Shown here: one piece after another, positions 1 through 12,259 of the stretch | How positions within the stretch are numbered: the first letter of the stretch is position 1 | How the letters are laid out: each line of letters opens with the position of its first letter | Assembly (NCBI RefSeq): GCF_000143415.4 | Contig: NW_003314326.1 | Span: forward strand, 59,414-123,413 | DNA length: 64,000 nt | Direction: 5' to 3' | Source of the DNA: Selaginella moellendorffii | Taxonomy: Eukaryota > Streptophyta > Lycopodiopsida > Selaginellales > Selaginellaceae | Translations under genes and position numbers: made by a program | Notes under the pieces: model-generated | Seen by the model: the letters and a program-made list of their open reading frames with translations, nothing else | What the model was told of the DNA's origin: nothing | Database searches by the model: none

Positions 1-1030
1 GAATCTGCCGTGGGAGACACAATTGCAACCGCAATTGCAAATGCCCGCCTCTGCTTCTCCAGCATCCTCTCCACCGTCAGATCTCCCGATCCAACAGTCC
101 ACGTGGTCCAAGCCTACTTAGAATTTTTCTGGGCTATGGAGGAGAAAGATGCAAGGAGCAGTCACGACAGGGCATTCTGTCTTGACCACGCCACAACATC
201 AAGCCAACAGCAAGCCAGGACAACTCCAAGCATGGTTCTGGATTCAGAGAAACCAGCCATGCTGCCCCTCTCTCCCTTCGCTAGCGTCTGGCACAGCAAG
301 TCTCCAAGCCAGGCATTTGCGTTGGCCCCTGTGTGCCGCACCTCGCTGCCACAGTGCCACAAAAAATCCCTGCCTGGAGATGCTCACTGCCACTAAGAGT
401 CCAGGAATTAGCTTGGCTTCTTGACACAACAATCTCTTTGGTGTTTCCTGTGGCCCAGCTCCCCTGAATCGTGTCTGGCACAGCAAACTCCCCACAAAGG
501 CTTTTTGCCCCCTTTTAGTCCAGTGCCTTGGCACCACCAAGAGATCATAAAAATGCCAAGGGAGCTGCTCCCTGCCACACAGAGCACCCACACCACCCAA
601 AGATCACCATAGAAATGCTGTGCCTCACCAAAATCTGCCATGGGAGAAGCCTTTGCAACAGCAACAGCCATTACAAAGGCCCACTCATGCTTCCCTCTCC
701 TCTCTCCTCCACCGTCGGATTGCACAGATCCAACGACTTACACATGCAGCCTTTGAGTTGCCAATAACTTCTAAGTCCTAGCACTTAGTTTTTTGGCAAT
801 GGTAGAGGAAGCTACAGGAGCATGGCCATTGCGTCTTGAGCATGCCATGGCCCAGGCCACCATAGCCAGCTGCTCCAGCAGTAGCAGCTGCCGATGCAGG
901 CAGCGCCAGCCATTGCAACAGCCTACGGCCTGCTAGCACCAACAGCTGCTGCATTGTGGGAGTGATTGAGGCAAGGAAGAGGGACGTCACCAGCTTCACT
1001 GGTCCTCCATTTGCTTTGCCGGAGTGACTA
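1..1030 (-). repeat. Dispersed repeat, inverted relative to 24,236-25,440
   Basis: Positions 1-757 match the reverse complement of about 24,236-24,978, and 775-955 match the reverse complement of about 25,255-25,440. The two blocks appear in swapped order, which fits a tandemly arranged unit of about 1.2 kb. No convincing protein is encoded; the open frames here are short and follow the repeat. Confidence 0.75.
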
Positions 1031-1424
1031 TGGCAAAGGACGAGCTCTTTTTCTCCTCTTTTCTCTCTCATGGCTTGGTTTTCGCTCTTTTTCTCGTTTC
1101 GATTTCACGGCTAGCATCTAGGGAGTGGCGAGAGGTGGAGTTTGGACGTCACTTTAGAGGTGACTTGGAGCAGCTAGGGTTAGGGTTCCTGGTGGCTAGG
1201 ATTAGGGTTCACCCTGTTCTAGGGCTAGGGTCCCTTGGCAGCTAGGGCTTCTAGGGCTGGTAGTGGCGGGTTGCTGTAGTCCTAGGAAGCTTTTAAGGCA
1301 TCTCGATGGTAGATAGATAGTTGCAAAAGTTCTAGAAATGGAGCTCTTTGCCAAGATCTATGCGATCTTGCTTGCCTTGACACGTGATGACGATGATGTC
1401 ACTTTAGAGGTGACTTGGAGCAAT

Positions 1425-1745
1425 TGGGACTTGAAAAAGTTCCCATCTTTTTGGATTCTCTTTGGAAGACCATGCATGGTGTCTCGCTTTGAGGACAATC
1501 GGGAAGGGAGGATTTTTGGATCTAATGGCAGGGATTGCTACCACAGTTGGGACTATCGGCCAATGGAGTCGATTCGGTGGTACAACTTGAAAAAATTCCC
1601 AGATTTCTGGATTCTCTGTGGACAACCATGCATGGTGTCTTGCTTCGAGGTGATCAGGAAGGGAGGGTTTTTGGAACCAGTGGCAGGGACTGCTGCCACA
1701 AGTGGGGCCAGCGGCCGACGGAGTTGATTCAATGTTGCACGCGTA
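1425..1745. repeat. Tandem repeat, two units of about 156 bp
   Basis: A unit beginning near 1,431 (TTGAAAAAGTTCCCA) recurs near 1,587 (TTGAAAAAATTCCCA). The copies share the block ACCATGCATGGTGTCT and the end GGATTTTTGGA / GGGTTTTTGGA. The open frame across it only reflects the duplication. Confidence 0.7.
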
Positions 1746-2665
1746 GGGGATCCACATGTTTCCTCTCCAATGCTAGATTTGGAGCATTGAACCTCCCTAG
1801 GAGGAGGTTCGGGCCATTTCTCTAGTCCCTTGGGCTAGGAATTTTTCGAAGATGGGCTAGCGCACTTGTCTAGTGTGGGAGGCAAGGTAGCACGCTCTAA
1901 CTATGAGTTGGAAGAAGTTCACACCTCGCATGGATCTACAAGTTGGAGTCACATCGCGATTGGGCGTCGTCTTGGCACCAAAGGCAGGTTGGTGGTGGAG
2001 GGCTTTGTGGTGGTTTTGCGTGTTGCGGAGTGTACCAGATGGCTTCCAGTTTCACAATGGAGTCACTTGGGAGGTGGACGGCCCACGGGCAGCACCAGGT
2101 GTCCATGCTCGTAGTTTCGCTAGTCTCTCTGAGAGTGCGCTCTCGTTGTTTTAGCCCCTAAGGGGCATTGGGGAATAGTACATACACGTTTTATCAATTC
2201 GGTGGTACACGCTAAAGGATCCATACATCTCTTCTCCAACACCTATTCTAGAGCTTTGCTCCCTTAGGAGGAGGTTCGTGCCATTTCGTAGTCCCTATTG
2301 TAGGGCTAGGACTCTAGCGAAGATAAGCTAGCACACTTGTCTTGTGTGGGAGGCAAGGTAGCACACTCTAACCTCGAGTTGGAGGATATTCACACCTTGC
2401 ATGGAGCTATGTGTTGGAGTATTATTGCATTTGGATGCTATTTTGGCACTAGAGGCACGTTGGTGGTGGAGCGCTCCGTGGCAAGTTGTGCTGGTCATGG
2501 AGCGTAGCAGGTGGCTTCAAACTTCGCGGTGAAGTCATCTGGGAGGCGGATGGCCTAAGAGTAACGCCGGGCATTCGTGCTCATAGCTTCGCTAGTATCT
2601 TTGAGAGTGCGTACTCAATGTTATTTTGATCCCTTTGGGACTGGGGTAATGTACATACATGTTTA
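1725..2665. repeat. Tandem repeat, two units of about 470 bp, possibly LTR-derived
   Basis: The second unit repeats the first at an offset of about 470 bp: GGATCCACATG at 1,748 against GGATCCATACATC at 2,217, GTGGGAGGCAAGGTAGCAC at about 1,875 and 2,345, and GTACATACACGTTTTA against GTACATACATGTTTA at the ends. Retrotransposon A coding sequence starts directly after it, so these may be relics of a related LTR or leader. No gene is seen. Confidence 0.65.
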
Positions 2666-5348
2666 GTGATCTCGCCGGATGGTGCCGGATTGCGCCGGAT
2701 TGCAAAAAAAACACGAGCAACTTTGGTAGAGAGTCGTTCGCGACATCTACTAGCCCTCCGAGGGAAGCTCGGAGGTAGCTTTGTTAAGATCCTTATTGAC
2801 ACGGGTGCTTCGGATAATTTTGTGGCTGCAGACATAGTCCGGCAAGCCGGACTAACGGTGCAGCGGCTAGGCGAACCAAGGACTATAGAGTTTGTTCAAG
2901 GTAGCCAAAGCACCGATGAGGTACTTCGACAAGCGAGAGTCGAAGTGGGGACATGGAAAGTGAACATGGATTTCACCGTCTTGGACATGGCGGGATTTGA
3001 CGTGATCTTCGGAATGGATTGGTTTAATCGGTTCGTGGTAGCCCTACATGGACAAGGTAGGAACCTTGTGGTATTGGCGAATGCCCAAGGAAGAAGATCT
3101 AGGGTGGAGACCCAGGATCTAAAGGTAGGGCAAAGCAAGGCCAAAGAGTCATGCTTAAACCTGGTGTCCACGAGAGGACAACTCACTAAAGGAACTAAGG
3201 CAGCCTTTTTGTGCTTACTCTCGGTGAAGAGTGACAAAAAGACAAGAACGGAAGAAGTACCTTTAGTGATCCAGCAGGTGCTGGACCAATTCCAGGATAC
3301 GATGCCGGAGGAGCTACCGGCGGGGTTGCCCCCCGCACGACCGATAGAACATAAGATTGAGCTGGTCGAGGGTGCTGAGGCGGTGGTTCGTCCACCCTAT
3401 CGATTGAACGAAAAAGAACTCAAGGAGCTCAAGAGCCAACTAGAGGAGTTGGTGGACAAAGGGTATGTTAGGTTGAGCAAGTCGCCGTATGGGGCGCCGG
3501 TGCTATTTGTGAAAAAGAAAGATGGATCTATGCGCATGTGCATAGACTACCGGTTGCTCAACAAGTATACCAAGAAGAACAAGTACCCTTTGCCAAGGAT
3601 CGAGGACCTGTTCGATAGGTTGGGAAAGGCAAAATACTTCTCGAGGATTGACCTAAGGTCAGGATACTACCAGATCAGGGTAGCTGAGGAAGATGTCGAG
3701 AAGACAACCTGTCGAACGAGGTATGGGAGCTTTGAGTTTTTGGTGATGCCCTTTGGGCTGTGCAATGCGCCGGCAACGTTTTCGGCGTTGATGAACCACA
3801 TCTTTGTACCCTATCTGGATCGCTTCGTGGTCGTCTATATTGACGACATCCTGATCTATAGCGAGACACTAGAGGAGCATGCCGAACACTTGGCGAAGGT
3901 GTTTGAGAAACTAAGGGAACACAAACTGTATGCTAAAGAGAGCAAATGTGACTTTGCTCAACAAGAGGTAAAGTTTCTCGGGCATGTGGTGGGCCAGGAC
4001 GGGCTCAAGGTGGACCCGGAGAAGGTCCAAGCGATCCAGGAATGGGAACGACCATCGAATGTACATGAGTTGAGGGCGTTCCTGGGGCTATGCAACTACT
4101 ATCGAAAGTTTATCAGACACTATTCGAGAGTAGCCCTGCCCTTAACGGACCAAACAGGAAAAGGGAAGATGGTATGGACAGCGGAATGCGAGGCGGCATT
4201 CGTCCACCTCAAAGGGAAGTTGAGGAAGGCTCCGGTGTTGGCATTACCAGACTTTGGTAAGGACTTTGAGGTAGACACGGATGTTTCGGACTTTGCGTTG
4301 GGCGCAGTTTTGAAGCAAGACAACCATCCAGTAGCGTTCTTCTCGAAGAAGCTGGACAAGGCTCAACGGAAGTGGCCTGCCCACGAGAAGGAATTGTTTG
4401 CGGTGGTCAAGGCGCTCAAGGAGTGGCGACACTACCTTGGGAGACACTTTAAGGTTTACACGGACAATGTGGCAACGAAACACTTCTTGTCACAGCCCGA
4501 CCTAAGGGGAAAACAAGGTCGGTGGGCCAATGCTTTGGCCGAGTTTGATTGCGAGATCCTGTACAAGCCTGGGAAGAGCAACATCGTGGCAGATGCGCTC
4601 AGTCGAAAAGCGAGCTTGAAGTTGGCGATATCTAGCGCGACAGCAACCTTTTGGGACGATGTGCGGACCGCATACGAGAGTGATGGTCTAGCACAAGAAG
4701 TGTTGCTGAGGAATCTGGAGGCGCGGGAAGCTCACCAGAGAGGTGAGCTGCCAACGGAAGAGAAAACGGGCTATGCGGAACGCAACGGACTCATATATTA
4801 CAAGCAAACGAGGGTGTATGTTCCAGAAGGGGAACTAAGGAAGGTAGCCTTGGAAGAGTGTCATGACGGACCTCTCGCGGGACACGGCGGAGTGCCCAAG
4901 ACGATGGGCTTACTCAAAAGGAAGTATCACTAGCCAGATATGGCTAAGGACGTCCAAGACTATGTAAAGACATGTCCAACATGTCAGCAGGTCAAAGCCG
5001 TGACGAAGGCTAGTGGGGGCTTGTTGCAAAGCATCCCCATTCCAGATCGTCCGTGGAAATGTCTCACGATGGACTTCATCACGGGACTACCCCCAAGCGA
5101 GGGGTTCGATGCGATATTCGTGGTGGTGGACCGATTTTCAAAGATGGCACATTTCATACCCACCACAACGGATGTTGATGCGGAAGGTGTGGCAAAGCTG
5201 TTCTTCGAACAAGTGGTTCGAGTGCGGGGAAGGCCGGAAGAGATTATCTCAGATCGAGATAAGATCTTCACCAGTAGGTTCTGGAGGACACTCCTAGAAC
5301 AGTATCGCACCAAGTTGAAATTCAGCACGGCCTATCACCCACAGACAG

Positions 5349-5395
5349 GTAATGGGTATTGAGTCAAGATTGATGGCACTAACACTTCTTGACAG
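5349..5395 (+). other. Intron inside the Ty3 integrase gene
   Basis: GTAATG at the start and CTTGACAG at the end, 47 bp. It contains stop codons. Removing it joins HPQT to DGQTER, the strongly conserved end of the integrase core. Confidence 0.8.
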
Positions 5396-5813
5396 ACGGA
5401 CAAACGGAAAGGGTGAATAGGCAGCTGGAGGATTATTTGCGATGCTATGTCTCGGGAGACCAGACCGACTGGGTAAGTCATTTGGGACTTGCGGAAATGT
5501 GTTATAACAACTCACCACATTCGAGCATCGGGGTGAGTCCATGGGAAGTCATCAATGGGCGAGCTATTGAAGGTCCTGTGGAACTCGGCGTGGCCGAGTA
5601 TCATGGAGAGTTACCCGCAGTGGAGGCATTCACGGCGGAAAGACTCAACATTTGGAATCTAGTGAGGGATTCCTTGGAACGGGCTCAACAAAGGCAAACT
5701 AAGTACGCGAACCTAAAGCGCCGGGATGTAGAGTTCCAAGCTGGGGAGAAGGTGTGGCTGAACACCAAGAACCTTAGGCTACCAAGTGGGATCAGCCGGA
5801 AGTTGACCCAAAG

Positions 5814-5865
5814 GTAAAAATGCATGTATTCCTGTAAATGAATTGATCTTGAGTTCCTTGAGCAG
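5814..5865 (+). other. Second intron in the Ty3 pol gene, before the chromodomain part
   Basis: GTAAAAATG...CCTTGAGCAG, 52 bp with stops. Removal joins ...KLTQR to FAGPYEIEAR in frame. The same intron, diverged, is present in element B at about 48,894-48,947. Confidence 0.8.
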
Positions 5866-6280
5866 GTTCGCGGGGCCTTACGAGATTGAGGCTCGAATCG
5901 GTAACGTGGCTTACCGTCTCCGACTTCCTCGAGAGATGGGGAAGATGCATCCCGTGTTCCACGTGAACTTACTCAAGCCGTATTTTGAGGACCCGCTTCG
6001 CAAGGACCAAGTAAGACCTTTACCTGAGGTTATCCAAGGGGAGGAGGAATACAAAGTCGAGGCCATCCTCAATGCGCGCAAGAGCAAGCGACAAGGACGC
6101 GAGGTGAGAGAGTTCCATGTGAAGTGGAAAGGATTTCCACACTGCGAAGCAACATGGGAACCGGAGGAGAACCTAGCGAACGCGCGAGATCTAGTGGAGG
6201 AATTTCTGCATGGCAGAACTCTATGTACTTATGCAAAGTTCAATTAAAAGTATCAATTTGAGAAGTTGAGCAATGGCATA

Positions 6281-7802
6281 TGTTGGGACCCGAAGGCGTG
6301 CCGAAGGTAAGCTAATTAGCATGGGTTAGCTAGGTCGACCAGGCGTAGGGAGCTACGCCCGACTCCCTGCGGGGATGTCGAATCCGTAGACGTATTCTAC
6401 GGAGGTTGGGTTTGAGTCCCAACCCCCTAGTAAAGCAAGGCTGGGTTCAAGTCCCGACCCCATACTAGGGCGTGGTGAGGGGTGGAGTATAGGGACACCT
6501 ATATTCCGTTGTCATGAGCTCTTGGCCGGGGAGGCTAACTTAGGCACACCGCTAAGTGGGGGGATGCCCCCGGAGACATGGTCAACAAGTTGTAGGATAA
6601 AAAAAAAAGAGACGTTCGATGTGGGCATCGAACTTCTTCTATGGGTGGTGGAGTTGTAAGGAACCAACTCGCCGAGGTGTCGTAGGCTAAGGGAACCCCG
6701 AAAGCATGACCAAAATGACAAAGAGTTCATCGGATGGGACCAAGTCAAAGATCGAGTCCAAGACCGACTCTAGGACCGAGTTCGAGATAGAGTCCGGAAT
6801 CGAGTCCAAGACCGACTCGGGGACCGAGTTCGAGTCCGAGTTCGAGACCGAGTTCGAGACGGAGTCCGAGATCCGAAATCGGGTCCGAGACCGAGTCCGA
6901 AGTCGAGTCCGAGGTCGGGCCCGAGATCGGGTCCGAGATCGAGTCCGCGATCGAGTCCGAGACCGAATCCGAAGTCGGATCCGAAATCAGATCCGAGATC
7001 GAGCCAGAGACTAAGTCCAAATACTAATACGGGTCAAGGGGTGAAAGCCCAAAGCGTGCGTCCCCCAGGGGGGGGGGGCTGCAGGGGGTTCCAAAAGTAT
7101 AGTAGGGATAGTGAGGTCCAGGAACCAGTTTAGAAGGGACTCTCCAGTGGGGCTCCCAAACTGACTTGAGGTTGGGATTGGGACCGAGGGGCCTTGGGTG
7201 GGAGTGAGCATGGACTTGGTTGGTGCCGGAGGGGCCATCCAAGGAAGTGCTCAAGAGCAGCTCCCACTCCCGAAAGGGAAACCGATTGCGGTGCTCCCGG
7301 CTCATGTGGAGTGGTGCCCCACTTGAGTACCATGCGGCTCATTGGTCCTCGCCCTTCCTAGGGGCTTGGGCCTTCCTTCGGGATGGAAGTGGGGGGCGAG
7401 AGGTACCCATGCCGGGCCGTTAGGCCACGGTGTTTCGCCCCGGCGTCCCGAAGCAAGTGTTGCACTCAAGACTTGGGATTTAGAGGGTCCCATGATCAAG
7501 TCTTGTGGTACCAAGGGATGTTAGGAACCTGGAAGCTTGGTGTGCTTGGCTGCTTGTGCTTGCGGGGAGTGTAGCCGAACCTTAAGTCCAGTCTAACCCG
7601 GGGAGGGGGATTGGGAGTGATTTGGGAATCCGTGGAAGGATGGCTAACGCTCCATTGCTCGTGCAGTGAGTAGCTGAAACCAAGTAGGAGCTGGTACCAT
7701 AGGCGAGAACCTTGGCAAGGGAACTTAGCAAGAGCCAAGGCAGTGTTGGACGGATAGACGAGGTAAGCTGGCAAATTGGAAAGGAAAAATTTGTGGCTTA
7801 CA
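6281..7802 (+). repeat. 3' LTR of Ty3 element A (about 1.52 kb)
   Basis: Starts TGTTGGGACCC shortly after the pol stop and ends GGCTTACA. A second LTR of the same family is at 50,521-52,010 with the same start (TGTTGGGACCC) and end (AGCTTACA), and an inverted, truncated one is at 48,963-50,118. Internally it has a minisatellite (about 6,745-7,015) and an 11-G run (7,068-7,078). The many open frames in it are repeat artefacts. Confidence 0.85.
6745..7015 (+). repeat. Minisatellite, degenerate 12-bp GAGTCCGAGATC units
   Basis: Runs of GAGTCC / GAGATC / GAGTTC hexamers repeat along about 270 bp inside the LTR. Related arrays occur at about 32,100-32,395, 49,775-50,035, 50,970-51,195 and 55,335-55,880. 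Confidence 0.85.
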
Positions 7803-10800
7803 GTCCGTTGGAAATGAGGATACGACCGGCTCGGCGGCTGGGGCGGCCTCATGCGGGTCCAATGGCGCCTGGTCACCGTCAGTTGGATATGTGGACAAGA
7901 TTGACTCAGTGGTATGGGCAGCATCAAGTGGAGCGTGGTCAGCTTGCTTGGCATTGATATGGATAGTAGCCTCCACCAGCTCTGATGACTCTTGCAGGCA
8001 AGTAGAGTCCACTGGCGGATCCATATGCATGTCCAAATATCTCCCTTCGATTGAGATGGTATCCTCCCTACTGGCTACTAAAAACAAACTCATTAGCACA
8101 TTGAATCGACTATACTGTATTTACCATCAACTGCTATTGAGGAACTAGGACCGATATCACTTGGGCGCACTGCTGATTCTGAAGGATTGGACATACGTTT
8201 CGACCCTTGTTTGGCACTATCCTTCCTCGACACTAAAGGCTAGAGTTTGTATCTTAATTCAACTGAATAATCTCTACTTACCATTTGCTTTGCAACCTAC
8301 ATGGACAATGTTAGAAATGGTAAAAGGTTAGGAATGGATGTACTATTATTTACCTGATGGTTTGTCTTGTATGATCTTCCTCCACTGCTCTTTGGCCACC
8401 TCAGGCTGGCCATCGTCGTCATCATCGTCGTTGTCGTTATTGTGATCGTCACCATTGTGAGGACCATCCAAGTCCTCTTCGTCCTCCTCTTCTTCGTCCT
8501 CCTCTTCTTTGTCCTCCTCTTCGTCCTTCTGCTCTTCCTGCTCATTATCTTTCTCTGGCTCCTCATCCCCCTCCTGCATTTCTTCCATACGCTGCTTAGG
8601 CTGGATGGCTTGTTCTTCCAGGACCATCTTGGGAAAATCATCTGGCCAAGTCTCCATCTCAAAATACAAGACATCCATAGCCTGTTTTAGTGCGTGACCT
8701 AGGACCGTATCCTCACCCGACTGTCTTAACATGGTTTCTGCACGTTCTTGCACCCTTCGAAAACGACGAGATGAGAAAAACGTGGCCCTGACTTGAAAAA
8801 CATCCCTCATCCATTGTACCTCTCCATTGAGATTGGGGAAGGGGAGTCCGCCATAGGAATCTGAGTCAGGAGGTGGTGACTGGCTGCTTTCACTCAGCCC
8901 TTGATCTGCAATGAATGGCATGAGCACACACGCCATAACCGCGAGGCATTACCTATCATCTTTTCGTTGCCCTTCTTCCTTTTCGAATCAAACGCCTTTG
9001 ATCCCGACGACTGTCCAACGTGCTTTCGCTTTTTATGACCACTATCAGTTTGAGCTTGGCTGGTGCTTGCCTATTTTGCCTTTGAAGAAGTGTCTCCTGC
9101 AAGGAATGGCATGAGACCACACGCCATTGCAAATATAATTTGTACCTCCTTTTTTCCTATTGCTTGTCTGTTTGTCCTTCTTCGACGCGCCACCAGTGCG
9201 CTTTTCAGTCCTCGTGTCTGAATATTCACAACGATCTATAATCAAAATGGCGTGAGGCCTCACGTGACCTTACCTTGTGCAGGTTGTGAGCTCGGCCGAA
9301 CATGGGTATCTTCAATAGTAGCTATTAACGCCGTTTCAGCATCTAGGGGTGGCCACGCTCCTGCATACAGAGCTTGTGAGATAACATTTAAACTTAAAGT
9401 GCGTACTCACCAGGTTCGCAGAAAAGATACTGTTTTTCTTTGGCAACTGTAATTATATGCTCCATTGAAGTCACCTCTTCAATGGAGTTTGTCACCGCAA
9501 CACACGGGACGCCCTTGAGTAGTGCGGCTCAAAAGAATAGTCCACCGCAATTGTACTCGACAACGCATTTGCCCTTGGAGTCGAAAGCAGGTGACCCACC
9601 CGCTATTGCGTTGAAGACCCAGCTGAGCATTTCCCATGCTGCACCTGGAGCTTTCTCTGGATTCGAAAGCTCCATAGCCGTCTTCAGTTCCTCAGGCACG
9701 GGTAAATTGACCTCCCTCAGATCAATTCGATCGGCCTTGTTGAACGAAGTTGGGAAGTCACTCCAGTCCCACTCTGCTGCAGGACCAATAACAAGGGCGA
9801 GTGTGAAGATGCGGACATTCGTCGGTATCTTCTTCTTAGCCATTATCCCATGGATCTCCCGCATCTCCTTGCCTTTCAACCGAGCCTTCACCTCGTTCAA
9901 GGCCTTCTAGAACTTGTGATAGGATTCGGAGTCGTAGATCATATAGTGGACTGAAGATTCCACCTCCGCAAATCCCACCATTAAGTCAATGATGGAGCTA
10001 ACTTCGTTTGCATGAGTGATCTCGTTTGTGAAGTCCATCACACAAAAGATGTTCTTGACCTGCTCATCTCCGCGGGAAACGATGCTCCTCCATCCTCATC
10101 CGAATTCACATATACCCGGTAAGGTTCTCGATAGGCCTCTGCTGCGGGGTCGAGCTGTTTCTAAAGCCGGCAGTCGACATCCCTCTTAATGAAATTTGGA
10201 TACTGATCCAACTTCTCAGCTTTACTTTTTGTGGCATCCCGCAGCAGATCGATGAACTTGGGGGCCCCATTCACGTACTCGTCGATGTCTTCATTTGACA
10301 ACTCCAGCTCTTCCATCATCTCTTGCGTGGTGTCGATGCTCACCCTCTCCACGGCCACTTGCTCGAAGATCCAATCCTTCAATAGCGCACGAGCTCTCAG
10401 AGTCGTGCACAAGTCCTCGTATGTCACAATATGGCCGGGAGTCATTTTGGTCTTGTTGAAGACTACCTCACCACGTAGAAGAGCATTAGCCACTGTCAGA
10501 AGGTCCTCGTCGTCTAGAGACCACGAGAAACGCAAGGCGTTGAGCTTCAAATCATTGGGCTTCCGGCCGTCCTCCACACCCATTGAGTTTAGCAACTCCC
10601 CGTCATGGTACCTCCTAAGCACATCTACCCATTTGTCAAAAGCAACTTTTGTCGCGAGTAGAATGTTATGGATGCTGAGTGTGTCATTGACCCCTAGTGT
10701 TTTCGAGAGAAGACTCGAGAATTCCTGCAATGGAAATGGCGTGAGGCCACATGCTATGCCACATGCAACGAGGCTTACCTGCCAGGCGCTAGTTGCTAGT

Positions 10801-11010
10801 GCACGTCCTTGTCCTGGTTTTTGTGGCTTCTTTAGTTGAACCCAGAGCTTCCGTGTTCGTGCCAATGTCTCGTGCAGACCCGATTTGTAGCACGTTTCTT
10901 GCTTGACATTCTGCGCGTGGGAGATGTATATGATAGATTGGAGGGGCGAGTTGCCTTTTATCAGGCGGACAACTCATGCCATTTTCTACTTGGCCTAAAA
11001 GACTTACCAT
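7803..11010 (-). pseudogene. Copy 1 of the ParB-like / acidic / HAD gene, both ends damaged
   Basis: Exons correspond to copy 2 positions 46,823 down to 42,430, with introns at the same sites (for example 10,726-10,779). The HAD exons are gone because Ty3 element A's LTR replaces everything beyond 7,803. Most of the first large exon, including the ParB-like domain, is deleted with junction near 10,975. In-frame TAGs stand at 10,161-10,163 and 9,907-9,909, matching copy 2. Unlike copy 2, the acidic exon (8,346-8,936) is open, with CGA where copy 2 has TGA, and CAG is kept where copy 2 has TAG at 45,207. The retained acidic tract (about 8,440-8,570) is Asp/Glu-rich and probably disordered. Confidence 0.8.
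10726..10779 (-). other. Palindrome-bearing intron, copy 1
   Basis: Counterpart of 43,851-43,904: begins GTAAGCCTCG and ends CCATTGCAG on the minus strand, 54 bp, with the AATGGCRTGNGG palindrome in the middle. Confidence 0.7.
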
Positions 11011-11214
11011 TTAAAGCCGAATGGAGGCGTGGCAATCGAGGCCGGACTCGCTGGCGAATGTGCACTGTGTGTGCAGCGGATCGTAGCAGCAAGGCTACTC
11101 TACCACTTATAGTTGGAGAGTGGCGCTAAAATCTCCCAGGACGCCAAGTGGGCTGCGTGTGGGTGGCGGAGTGGGCGGCGGAGTTGGCGGCGAAGTTACA
11201 AACTGGGTGTGTCT

Positions 11215-11390
11215 TGAAGTGGACGCCGATGCACATGAGCGCGATGCGAGCGCGAGTGTGATGCAAGCGCGAGTGGACGCCGATGCACACGAGAAACCTG
11301 TAGAGAAGGTAGATGAGCGCGAATGTGAGCGTGATCGCGAGTGGGAGCGCGATGCGAGCGCGAGTGTGCGAGCACGAGTACGAAGCAAAA
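11215..11390. repeat. Short tandem repeat rich in GCGAGCGCGAGTG
   Basis: Imperfect repeats (GTGGACGCCGATGCACA, GCGCGATGCGAGCGCGAGTG) in the intergenic part of copy 1. The equivalent in copy 2 is about 42,050-42,235. All frames across it are open for compositional reasons. Confidence 0.7.
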
Positions 11391-12233
11391 TGCAAAACCT
11401 AACCTCACACCCGCGAAATGTCACGACGGTTGGTAATCCCGCCACGTCATCATTCCTCGGACTTGGGCGCCACCATTAATTTCTGGATCGCCGCGCGCAT
11501 GCATGCACGTGAAATCCAAAAGAAATCCGCAACGTCATCATTCATCGGACTGCATGCACGCGAAATCCAAAAGAAAGATCATGATTGGGATATCATTTAA
11601 TACCCTCGCTATATTTATACCATGCATGATTGGATATTCCAAAGCATCTTGTATTTCCAAAAATGCCAGATGTTCAGCTAAATAAAGAATGGTATACAAA
11701 AAATCCCAAAAAATGCACCAAAAAATCCTCGGCGTCATCTGGTGTTATCTCTTCAATGGCGTGGGGCCGCATGCCATTTTCAGGGGCACATAGGAGTATA
11801 TTCCTAGAATATTTTGACACGCGCGAGATTTTTTTGAGTTTTTTGGAGATCCAACCATTACAGAATGGTATACAATGTCTTTCTTGATGACCCTGCAAAG
11901 AAGCACCTTGATCGGACACCACATGAGACCACACGAGCCTTACAATGTTTCAGGGGCATTTGCCATAGATCCGACTGTTATTTTGCTCCAAGATTCTACA
12001 GTTTGGTGTGCATTGACCTTTCCATCAACACTGCAAAGGGACATCACAATCAGATGCGGGATCACAAGAAACCAACTTCACTAACTCTGGTTTCACCAAG
12101 ATCTACATAAGGAATTATGAAATGAAAGGACCCTCTCTATTGAAATGTGTTTATGGTCCTAGGGGCATTGTGACATATCAAAGGATTTTGAATCAAGTTC
12201 TGTATTTGTATGTTTATCAAGCTACCGAATTGC

Positions 12234-12259
12234 TAAACCCTAAACCCTAAACCCTAAAC
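12234..12259 (+). repeat. Interstitial telomere-type motif (AAACCCT units)
   Basis: Three consecutive CTAAACC repeats inside the transposon's intergenic region; the inverted counterpart in copy 2 is at about 41,180-41,207. Too short and too internal to be a chromosome end. Confidence 0.85.

Larger units (their letters stand above)
2666..6247 (+). pseudogene. Ty3/Gypsy pol polyprotein (PR-RT-RH-IN-chromodomain), two introns, one in-frame stop
   Basis: The first 755 codons hold an aspartic protease with DTGAS (about residue 46), a reverse transcriptase with the YIDD box (about residue 391), and RNase H. A TAG at 4,931-4,933 interrupts the frame inside the integrase zinc-binding region where alignment continues, in a spot where the family normally has Trp. 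Integrase then continues with CPTCQQ, MDF and SDRD. Two apparent introns (5,349-5,395 and 5,814-5,865) must be removed to join the HPQTDGQTER region and the linker to the C-terminal chromodomain (WKGFPHCEATWEPEENL). The N-terminal gag part is missing. Copy B at 48,492-50,487 is a more decayed relative. Inference: recently active but now non-autonomous. Confidence 0.85.
2666..7802 (+). mobile_element. Ty3/Gypsy chromovirus A, 5'-truncated
   Basis: Domain order is protease, reverse transcriptase, RNase H, integrase, chromodomain, 3' LTR, as in chromoviruses. Gag and the 5' LTR are absent: the protease frame opens right after the 470-bp repeats. The 3' end is sharp, because the LTR ends at 7,802 (CTTACA) and giant-transposon sequence resumes at 7,803 at a point that is uninterrupted in copy 2 (about 46,824). 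So the retrotransposon entered the giant transposon, and the 5' side was later lost or rearranged. Confidence 0.85.

Noticed and set aside
1-2160. Several open frames of 60-130 codons
   Set aside because: They coincide with dispersed and tandem repeats, overlap on both strands and show no domain.
8297-8690. Basic and hydrophobic frames overlapping the acidic exon
   Set aside because: Shadows of a GAAGAGGAC-rich tract in other frames; the acidic frame is the one joined by splice sites.
12234-12259. Chromosome end
   Set aside because: Only about three units, internal to a duplicated transposon.
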